Source of the DNA: Brevibacillus choshinensis
Lineage (GTDB): Bacteria > Bacillota > Bacilli > Brevibacillales > Brevibacillaceae
NCBI RefSeq assembly: GCF_016811915.1
Contig: NZ_CP069127.1
Coordinates: 2,076,001-2,140,000 of the forward strand
Direction: 5' to 3'
Length of the DNA: 64,000 nucleotides
The first letter of the stretch is position 1. Each line of letters opens with the position of its first letter. Under the pieces are notes generated by a model, which was not told where the DNA came from, made no database searches, and saw nothing but the letters and a program-made list of their open reading frames with translations. Positions 57,294 to 64,000 of this stretch are shown piece after piece. A program made the translations under genes and the position numbers.

Positions 57294-58433
57294 ATGAATT
57301 TTGATTTGAACCAGGAACAGCTCATGCTGAAAAAAATGATTCGGGAATTTGCCGATGAAGTCGTGGCGCCAGGGGCAGATGAGCGTGACAAGACCAAGCA
57401 ATTTCCGGTAGATGTGTTTAAGCAAATGGCTGAATTGAATTTGATGGGTCTGCCTTTTTCCGAGGAGTACGGTGGAGCTGGCGCAGACACCACGAGCTTT
57501 GCGATCGTCACGGAAGAGCTGAGTCGCGCATGCGGCTCGACGGGGATCACGTACTCTGCGCACATTTCTTTGGGCGGAGCGCCGCTCTCCCTGTTCGGAA
57601 CGGAGGAGCAGAAGCGCACGTATTTGTCCAAGGTCTGCTCGGGTGAGAGCTTTGGCGCCTTCGGTTTGACCGAACCAAATGCGGGTTCAGATGCAGGCGG
57701 CACTAGAACCACCGCTTTGCTCGACGGGAACGAATGGGTTCTGAATGGATCGAAATGCTTCATTACCAATGCTTCGTACGCATCCTTTCTCGCTTTGACA
57801 GCAGTAACGGATAAGGAAAAGGGAGCGCGCGGAATCACGGCGTTTATCGTGCCGACGGACGCACCTGGCTTTACCGTTTTGGCGAATTACGAGAAGCTGG
57901 GCCTGCACAGCTCCAATACAACAGAGCTGGTGCTTGAGGACGTCAGAATCCCGGAAGAAAACGTGCTCGGCAAAACGGGTGAAGGCTTCAAGCAATTCTT
58001 GATCACACTTGACGGCGGCCGTATCGGCATTGGCGCAATGGCAGTGGGGATTGCTCAAGCCGCTTACGACAAAGCTTTGCAATACGCGAAGCAACGGACG
58101 GCATTCGGGAATTCCCTCAGCCAATTTCAGGCGATCCAGCACAAGCTGGCGGATATGGCGATGCAGATCGAGCTGGCACGGAATATGGTGTACAAGGCAG
58201 CCTGGCTCAAAGACAACGGCCGCAAGTTTACGAAGGAAGCAGCAATGGCGAAGCTGTACGCTTCAGAGGTCGCGATGTCGGCTACTCATCAGGCGATCCA
58301 GATTCACGGCGGGTACGGCTATATGCGCGAGTATCAGGTAGAGCGTTTTTTCCGCGATGCCCGCTTGCTGGAAATCGGAGAAGGCACATCAGAAATTTTG
58401 CGAAATGTCATCGCTCGCGAAATCGGCTGTTAA
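57294..58433 (+). CDS. Acyl-CoA dehydrogenase
   Basis: FAD-dependent enzyme of 379 residues catalysing alpha,beta-oxidation of acyl-CoA. FAD/substrate motifs FGLTEPNAGSDAGG and ITNAS are present, and the C-terminal signature QIHGGYGYMREYQVERFFRD precedes GEGTSEILR, whose Glu is at the usual catalytic-base position. Length fits short/branched-chain or butyryl-CoA type members. A TATAAT at 57202-57207 may be its -10. No other fatty-acid gene is adjacent, so the pathway is not shown here. Confidence 0.92.
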   Translation: MNFDLNQEQLMLKKMIREFADEVVAPGADERDKTKQFPVDVFKQMAELNLMGLPFSEEYGGAGADTTSFAIVTEELSRACGSTGITYSAHISLGGAPLSLFGTEEQKRTYLSKVCSGESFGAFGLTEPNAGSDAGGTRTTALLDGNEWVLNGSKCFITNASYASFLALTAVTDKEKGARGITAFIVPTDAPGFTVLANYEKLGLHSSNTTELVLEDVRIPEENVLGKTGEGFKQFLITLDGGRIGIGAMAVGIAQAAYDKALQYAKQRTAFGNSLSQFQAIQHKLADMAMQIELARNMVYKAAWLKDNGRKFTKEAAMAKLYASEVAMSATHQAIQIHGGYGYMREYQVERFFRDARLLEIGEGTSEILRNVIAREIGC

Positions 58434-58449
58434 ATCATTGTCAGAAAAG

Positions 58450-58479
58450 TCCCCGCTTTGCAAAAGCAGCGGGGATTTT
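58450..58479 (+). terminator. Intrinsic terminator after acyl-CoA dehydrogenase gene
   Basis: TCCCCGCT / AGCGGGGA stem with TTTT following. Confidence 0.8.
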
Positions 58480-58571
58480 GTCGTTCTTTGCCCGCGCTCT
58501 GTCAGGCATTTAGGATTGGGCAATCGCTCCCAAATAGGGTAGAATAGAGGGAACGGAAGGTGAAGAGACAC

Positions 58572-59306
58572 ATGACATTTGTTACAATTTCGAAGCGTCT
58601 GGAGACAATTGCCAGCTATTGCCCACAGGGAGCCCGCGTCGCCGACATCGGGTCGGATCATGCGTTATTGGCTTCTTATTTACTTTTAAAGGGGATTGCG
58701 TCGCACGTCATTGCAGGCGAGCTCAACGAAGGACCGTATCAAGCGGCTCTGAAGCAAATACATACCTTGCAAGCGCGAGATCGAGCTTCGGTACGAAAAG
58801 GAGACGGATTGGCCGTCCTGCAGCCTCGGGAAGTCGATGTGGTCTGCATCGCGGGGATGGGCGGACAACTGATTGCTTCTATTTTGGAAGCGGGAATCGA
58901 CAAACTGGACGGAGTAAAGCGCCTCGTCCTGCAGCCAAACGTAGGTGAAGAGGTGGTTCGGCGTTGGTTCATGGATCACGGCTGGGAGCTGATTGCGGAG
59001 ACCATTTTGGAAGAGGACGGGATTCTCTACGAAATACTGGTTGCTGAGCGAGGGAACCCTGTACGGCCATATGAAAACAAGGAGCGAACAAAGGAAGAGC
59101 TCCTCCGAATGGGTCCCTTCCTCTGGGAGCAGAAGCATCCTGCACTGATACTGAAATGGCTGAATGAACGGGAAAAGTGGGAAAAAGTGCTCGCGCAGCT
59201 GAGTCGCTCGGACAAGCCGGAAGCAGCGCAGCGAGTCCGAGAAATCAAAGCAGAAGTCGAATGGATAGATGAGGTGATTGCATGTTTGCGCACGGACAAA
59301 CCGTAA
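58572..59306 (+). CDS. trmK: tRNA (adenine(22)-N(1))-methyltransferase TrmK
   Basis: SAM-dependent methyltransferase of about 244 residues acting on A22 of tRNAs. The SAM loop [16 protein letters not shown] is near residue 24, with [14 protein letters not shown] and RLVLQPN following. An upstream GTG (58560) is in frame, but GGAAGGTGA lies eight bases before the ATG at 58572. It overlaps the Nif3 gene by about 25 bases, as yqfN-yqfO do in B. subtilis. Confidence 0.94.
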   Translation: MTFVTISKRLETIASYCPQGARVADIGSDHALLASYLLLKGIASHVIAGELNEGPYQAALKQIHTLQARDRASVRKGDGLAVLQPREVDVVCIAGMGGQLIASILEAGIDKLDGVKRLVLQPNVGEEVVRRWFMDHGWELIAETILEEDGILYEILVAERGNPVRPYENKERTKEELLRMGPFLWEQKHPALILKWLNEREKWEKVLAQLSRSDKPEAAQRVREIKAEVEWIDEVIACLRTDKP

Positions 59307-60397
59307 TTCAATATGTGGAACGGCTGGCTCCCAAGTCCCTCGCCATGGAGGGAGACAAAATCGGTCTTCATGTTGGGACTTTGCAAAAACAGGTTAAGAA
59401 AGTCATGATCGCACTCGATGTGTTGGAATCGGTGGTCGATGAAGCGATTGCTGAAGGAGTCGATCTGATTGTCGCGCACCATGCGGTCATTTACCGTCCG
59501 CTCAAGAACATTCGTACCGATCTGGCAGCCGGGCGGGTTTTTGAAAAGCTGATCAAGCATGACATCGCCGTATACACCGCACACACCAATCTCGATGTGG
59601 CAGTCGGGGGCATGAATGACTGGCTGGCGGAAGCAATCGGCTTGACCAAGGTCGATGTGCTGGATGTCCTGCAGCGGGATGCTTGGAAGAAGCTCGTCGT
59701 TTTCGTCCCAGTTAGCCACCGTGATGCCGTTTTCCAAGCGCTCTGTGAGGCTGGCGCTGGCTCGGTGGGGAACTACAGTCACTGCTCGTTCCAAACGGAA
59801 GGGACGGGGACGTTCTTGCCGGGTGACGGAACGAATCCGTTTATCGGGGCAGCGGGTAAGCTGGAGAAAGTGGAGGAAGTGAGACTGGAAATGGTTGTGC
59901 CAGCTTCCAGACAGTCTGCTGTCGTCAAGGCGATGCTGCAAGCCCATCCTTACGAAGAAGTGGCTTACGATCTCATTCCCCTCGAGCAATCCGGCCAGGC
60001 ATTCGGCATTGGACGTATCGGGCATTTGCCTGAGCCGATGACATTGCGGGAGCTCTCTGAGCTGGTAAAAGAGCGCTTTTCTCTGAAAGGATTGCGCGTC
60101 GTCGGAGACCTGGAAGCACAGGTGAAAAAGGTTGCGGTAGTAGGCGGAGATGGCAGCTCGTTTGTTTCCAAAGCCATTTTCAAAGGGGCTGACGCATATC
60201 TGACAGGGGATATCGGTTATCATACCGCTCACGATGCCCAGGCAGAAGGGCTCTCCATTATTGACGCCGGCCACAATATCGAAAAGATCATGAAACAGAA
60301 GATGGCAGAATATCTCATCGAACAACTGAAAGCAATCGGCTACCAGACAGACGTCATTGCATCTGCTGTGCACACCGATCCGTTCCAATTTGTGTAG
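59282..60397 (+). CDS. yqfO: Nif3-like dinuclear metal centre hexameric protein
   Basis: A 371-residue Nif3/DUF34 family protein. Metal-binding residues appear in [14 protein letters not shown] and [17 protein letters not shown], and in [23 protein letters not shown] at the C-terminus. The central part (about residues 135-235) is the inserted PII/CutA-like domain seen in Bacillus YqfO. It forms a toroid; activity is unsettled, with GTP cyclohydrolase I type 2-like annotation being unproven. Confidence 0.92.
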   Translation: MFAHGQTVIQYVERLAPKSLAMEGDKIGLHVGTLQKQVKKVMIALDVLESVVDEAIAEGVDLIVAHHAVIYRPLKNIRTDLAAGRVFEKLIKHDIAVYTAHTNLDVAVGGMNDWLAEAIGLTKVDVLDVLQRDAWKKLVVFVPVSHRDAVFQALCEAGAGSVGNYSHCSFQTEGTGTFLPGDGTNPFIGAAGKLEKVEEVRLEMVVPASRQSAVVKAMLQAHPYEEVAYDLIPLEQSGQAFGIGRIGHLPEPMTLRELSELVKERFSLKGLRVVGDLEAQVKKVAVVGGDGSSFVSKAIFKGADAYLTGDIGYHTAHDAQAEGLSIIDAGHNIEKIMKQKMAEYLIEQLKAIGYQTDVIASAVHTDPFQFV

Positions 60398-60428
60398 GTT
60401 TGTCAGTTGAAGTGTAGGAGGATTGCAT

Positions 60429-62429
60429 GTGCAAAAACTATTACGAACGATTTCGTGTACGCTGCTGGCAGCCACACTGATGACCCCCGGTTTTGCCTCC
60501 GCGGCTGGGGGCTTCATGCCTTATGGGGATATCAGCAAGCATTGGGCCAAAACATCGATTATTCGCGGTGTTCAGGCTGGGCTTTTCGCAGCAGGAAGCA
60601 AGGCGCCTCTATTCTATCCGAATCGCGATATGACGAGAGCTGAATTCGTAGCATTACTGGATCGCTTGTACAACGGCGGACAGTATCAGCTGTATCCGCT
60701 GACCTTTCTCTCGGAGCATGCCGAGTGGAATCGCGGCGAAGGCTTTGAGGAGCCTTATCTTCCTTACAAAGACGTGGATCGGCTGACGTGGATGTACGCG
60801 CCTACCTTGCGTGTTTCCTATATCATGGAGCGGTTGTATGGTCCGGATGCGATCCAGCAAGTGTTTCCTGGGGAGCAGATGAAGCCGAACCAGCCGATCA
60901 CCCATGAAGAAGCAGCCAAGCTCATGCAAATGTTCACGATGACGGGCGACAGCCAAAACGCGTGGGGAGAAGTGAGCGACTGGGGATGGATCGAGGGTGA
61001 GCGCACCGATTCTCTGAAACGGGGAGAAGCGGCCGTAGCAGCCGATCGTCTGATGACCTATCTGATGCAGGATACGATTCTGCCGCTGCTGGACTTTGAT
61101 GGTTCGAAGTTTCCGATGGTTCCAGAGATTCAGGAGCTTTTTCCGCTTTTTGTGACGTATACCGATTCCAAGACGGCAGATGAAGAAACCTACGTCAATG
61201 CCGTGGAAGCCATTCGAAATCATGAAGATACGGATGAGACGTACGCTGCGCTAAGCAAACTGGCTGGAGGTTCTTTTTCCAATCAGATTGGCGTCCATTT
61301 TTATTTGAGCTGGAATCCTACCACGCCGTTGACGGACAATCTGGATGAAGCTTTTCGTGCGATCGATGCCTACTTCCAGGATAAGATCATCTTGCCGGAT
61401 ACTTTGCGTCTGTTGAGTGCAAATGTGTATGACATTGCTCTGCAATTAGGTGCATCCGATACGAGAGAGTACGACAAGGTATTGACCCGCCTTGGCGACT
61501 ATGAGAAAAAGCTGAAGCAGGACACAAAAGAGTGGGAATCGCTGTCGATTTATTTGGGAGCGCTGGAGATCAAGGCTGGGCACACGGACAAGGCGCTGGA
61601 GCGATACGGCCAATTCGCATCCAAGCATCCGGAAGCATTGCTCAACTCCGCTTACTATTTGGTGCAGGAAGGACGTACGCAGGAAGCCGAGGCTCTCATT
61701 GCCGCGCAAAAGCCGAAAGCATCGGATGAGCGCATGGTTCAGCTCGTCAAGCTGCTCGGACATGAGATGACATCCATCAAGGATCAATCCTCCATCGCAA
61801 CGGATTTGGCGTATACCTTGAACCATCTGGATCGAGCCTCGTCCTATCAAGTGAAAGGAGAGGCGTTCCTGAGCGGCTTCTCGTTTACCTACACGCAGGA
61901 CGTGGATGGGCAAAGAAAGGCGAGCCGCACTTCTGGTTTTTATCAATCTCCGCAAAAGCTGGTTTCAGACAAGCTGGAGACATATACGGACGGACAGAAA
62001 AAAATTCAGTACACGTACGATACCAATAGACAAGCCTGGGACAAGCATCCTACCGATACGCTTGATTTTGTGCATGAATGGGTTGGTTCCCAGAGCATCC
62101 GGGATCGTCTCGCCAATCTCCACGCCCGCTACTACAAGCAATCATTTGGTCGCTACGACATTATTACGGAGTGGATTCCCGGATCTGCGCTTGAGGAAAA
62201 GGCGAAGAGCGTCACCCTTGGGCGCGGAAAGATTAAGAACGTTCCTCTCTATATGAATAAATACTACATTGACCGTACGAGCGACGAGCTGGTCATGCAT
62301 GTTTGGCGCTATGAGGAGATCTACGATAGTAAGGAGTATGTCGCATATTCCGGCACGGATCATTACAACCTGGCAGCAAAAGTGAAAGTGTTCATCCCAG
62401 ATGAAGTTCGGAAAGAGGTGACCCCATGA
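60429..62429 (+). CDS. Secreted SLH-domain protein
   Basis: A 666-residue exported protein. The signal peptide runs to about AASA near residue 26. Up to three S-layer-homology repeats follow: FMPYGDISKHWAKTSI with FYPNRDMTRAEFVALLDRL, then YKDVD with FPGEQMKPNQPITHEEAAKL, and a degenerate third to about residue 205. SLH domains bind pyruvylated wall polymers. The middle (about 310-455) is helical and TPR-like (LGALEIKAGHTDKALERYGQ), and the C-terminal part is beta-rich. The GTG at 60429 has TAGGAGG seven bases upstream. Its end overlaps the S41 protease start, so they probably act together at the cell surface. Confidence 0.85.
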   Translation: MQKLLRTISCTLLAATLMTPGFASAAGGFMPYGDISKHWAKTSIIRGVQAGLFAAGSKAPLFYPNRDMTRAEFVALLDRLYNGGQYQLYPLTFLSEHAEWNRGEGFEEPYLPYKDVDRLTWMYAPTLRVSYIMERLYGPDAIQQVFPGEQMKPNQPITHEEAAKLMQMFTMTGDSQNAWGEVSDWGWIEGERTDSLKRGEAAVAADRLMTYLMQDTILPLLDFDGSKFPMVPEIQELFPLFVTYTDSKTADEETYVNAVEAIRNHEDTDETYAALSKLAGGSFSNQIGVHFYLSWNPTTPLTDNLDEAFRAIDAYFQDKIILPDTLRLLSANVYDIALQLGASDTREYDKVLTRLGDYEKKLKQDTKEWESLSIYLGALEIKAGHTDKALERYGQFASKHPEALLNSAYYLVQEGRTQEAEALIAAQKPKASDERMVQLVKLLGHEMTSIKDQSSIATDLAYTLNHLDRASSYQVKGEAFLSGFSFTYTQDVDGQRKASRTSGFYQSPQKLVSDKLETYTDGQKKIQYTYDTNRQAWDKHPTDTLDFVHEWVGSQSIRDRLANLHARYYKQSFGRYDIITEWIPGSALEEKAKSVTLGRGKIKNVPLYMNKYYIDRTSDELVMHVWRYEEIYDSKEYVAYSGTDHYNLAAKVKVFIPDEVRKEVTP

Positions 62430-63922
62430 AACGGATGAGTCAATGGGCCTTAGCTGCTTTGCTACTCACGACAGCTATTCCCGTACAGGCAGCGGATCGA
62501 CCTTACTTGGAAACCGAAGAAGTTTTTTCGCACGTCATGGAGAGTCATTTGAGCAAGCCGGCAGCACAGCAGCTGGTAAAGGGAGCTCTGCAAGGCATCA
62601 GCGAGCAAGCCGGTAAAAAGCAGCATCTGAATCTGACCGTCTCTCCAGAAGATGACACGCTGGGTGAGCTCGAGGAGCGCATGGCAGAATGGCAGACAAA
62701 GGGAAAATGGGACGATTTGACCATCAATACATGGGCGATCGACGGGATGCTGTCGACGCTCAATGATCCGCACAGCGTGTTCTTTACGTCGGATGAGCTG
62801 CGACTGTTTCAATCGGATGTGGAGAACCAGTTTGTCGGCTTTGGCTTCCGCATGCGCATGCAAAACAACGAGCTGATCCTGAGGGAGATCGTACCTGGCT
62901 CCCCGGCTGCTGCTACCTCTCTCAAGCGAGGCGATCAGTTGCTGAAGATCGGTGACATTTCCTTGGTTGGCAAGAGCTTTGAGGAAGCCTACGCATATCT
63001 GAAAGGATCGGAGGGCACCGAGGCCGTTCTCACGGCATATCGACCGTCCGAGAAGCGCGAGTTTCAAGTGAAGCTGAAACGGGCCATGCTTCAGCTGCCG
63101 GAAGCGGAAGGGCAACTGTTTTCCAAAGATTCCATTGGTTATATAAGTCTCGAAACATTCGGATCTGATGGAGCTATCCAAATGAGGGACAAGCTAGCGG
63201 AATTCGCTCGTACCGGACAGCACTTGAAAGGCCTGGTACTCGATTTGCGGGACAATGGGGGAGGGTATCTCTCGACTGCTCGGGATATCGCCAGCTTGTT
63301 TATGGAGGAAGGCTTGCTCATGTACACGACCAATCGGAACGGAGTGGAAGTGGAGACATGGGTGAGAAACGGAAATGATATCGGTGTTCCTGTGCGGATT
63401 TTGGTTAATGGCGGTACGGCTTCTGCGTCCGAGCTTTTGTCTGGCGCACTGCGGGATCATGGCATCGCCAAATTGGTCGGCACCAAAACATACGGGAAAG
63501 GCAGTGCACAGCAAGTCATTCCCTTATCCGATGGGGATGCGCTGAAGCTGACGCTGAACGAGTACTTTACTCCCAAGCATACGGTTGTAAACCATGTGGG
63601 ATTGACTCCGGACATGGTGGTCGAGGATTACGCCGCACAGGTAGTAGAAGCCCTGCACTCGCTGGGCGTCAAGAATTGGGAGCTGAGCGATGAAAATGGC
63701 GATACGGAAATCAACGGAGTTCCGTTTCCGACAGTCGACCCGCTCTTCAAGCAAGGAACGGATGGCCTGCAGATAAAAGCAGCAGTTATGCAGCATCTGC
63801 TGGGAGATTCGTCTGTTGGGGAAAAAGACTACGTGGCAATTGCTCCGTACCTGAAGAGTCATCCTTCTTTGCAGCTTCAAAGTAAAAATGGTGTCCATAC
63901 CCTTACTTATCACCAGATATAA
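62426..63922 (+). CDS. S41 family C-terminal processing protease
   Basis: A 498-residue exported serine protease. Signal peptide to about QAA near residue 22, a helical N-terminal part, a PDZ domain (about 130-215; GSPAAATSLKRGDQLLKIGD), then the S41 domain with LVLDLRDNGGGYLS, the catalytic Ser in GGTASASELLSGALRDHG, and the Lys in GTKTYGKGSAQQVIPL. ATGA overlap with the SLH gene. No membrane anchor is obvious beyond the signal peptide, so anchoring through the partner is plausible. Confidence 0.92.
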   Translation: MKRMSQWALAALLLTTAIPVQAADRPYLETEEVFSHVMESHLSKPAAQQLVKGALQGISEQAGKKQHLNLTVSPEDDTLGELEERMAEWQTKGKWDDLTINTWAIDGMLSTLNDPHSVFFTSDELRLFQSDVENQFVGFGFRMRMQNNELILREIVPGSPAAATSLKRGDQLLKIGDISLVGKSFEEAYAYLKGSEGTEAVLTAYRPSEKREFQVKLKRAMLQLPEAEGQLFSKDSIGYISLETFGSDGAIQMRDKLAEFARTGQHLKGLVLDLRDNGGGYLSTARDIASLFMEEGLLMYTTNRNGVEVETWVRNGNDIGVPVRILVNGGTASASELLSGALRDHGIAKLVGTKTYGKGSAQQVIPLSDGDALKLTLNEYFTPKHTVVNHVGLTPDMVVEDYAAQVVEALHSLGVKNWELSDENGDTEINGVPFPTVDPLFKQGTDGLQIKAAVMQHLLGDSSVGEKDYVAIAPYLKSHPSLQLQSKNGVHTLTYHQI

Positions 63923-63935
63923 TTCGCTCTTCATG

Positions 63936-63967
63936 CCCATCTACTCTTGCAGAGGGGCTTTTTCTTT
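63936..63967 (+). terminator. Intrinsic terminator after the S41 gene
   Basis: GCCCATCT / AGAGGGGC (one mismatch) with T-run. Confidence 0.7.
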
Positions 63968-64000
63968 TTAGGCGAATAGCGGCTAGGTCTGAATCGAACA

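Overview
The window looks like a chromosomal segment of an endospore-forming Bacillota of the Brevibacillus/Paenibacillus type. This is inferred from sporulation genes (spoIIP, yqfC, yqfD), a CIRCE-controlled hrcA-grpE-dnaK operon, a glycyl T-box, an S-layer-homology protein, moderate-to-high GC, and gene order close to the Bacillus subtilis spoIIP-to-yqfO region. Almost all genes lie on the + strand. No tRNA, rRNA, CRISPR array, prophage or insertion sequence was seen.

Region 1 (1-15.7 kb) starts with the end of spoIIP and yqxA. B. subtilis continues straight into lepA here, but this window carries about 14 kb of other genes: a five-gene Opp/Dpp peptide importer, a divergent alpha/beta hydrolase, an Xaa-Pro-type M24 peptidase, a FecCD/BtuFCD-type importer, an ECF sigma factor with a split anti-sigma gene, and a two-domain GNAT acetyltransferase. 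The importer is preceded by a cobalamin riboswitch, then an intrinsic terminator, then a second promoter carrying a near-perfect Zur-type operator. This is the most unusual regulatory arrangement in the window.

Region 2 (15.9-28.2 kb) is the translation, stress and RNA-modification block: lepA, hemW, hrcA-grpE-dnaK, dnaJ, prmA, rsmE, mtaB, a Nudix hydrolase and deoC. Region 3 (28.3-37.5 kb) is more variable: an LrgA/LrgB pair, a Na/Pi cotransporter, an RlmI-like methyltransferase, D-Ala-D-Ala ligase, a secreted propeller-like protein, a histidine phosphatase, MurF and a HIT protein.

Region 4 (37.6-55.9 kb) again follows the Bacillus order: rpsU, yqeY, a SigW-type promoter before nfeD-floA, yqfC, yqfD, phoH, ybeY, dgkA, cdd, era, yqzL, recO, T-box-glyQ-glyS, ccpN, ppsR, dnaG and sigA. 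The c-di-AMP phosphodiesterase gene pgpH, expected between phoH and ybeY, is absent. Region 5 (55.9-64 kb) has two uncharacterised membrane proteins, an acyl-CoA dehydrogenase, trmK, a Nif3 protein, and a translationally coupled pair of an SLH-domain protein and an S41 protease.
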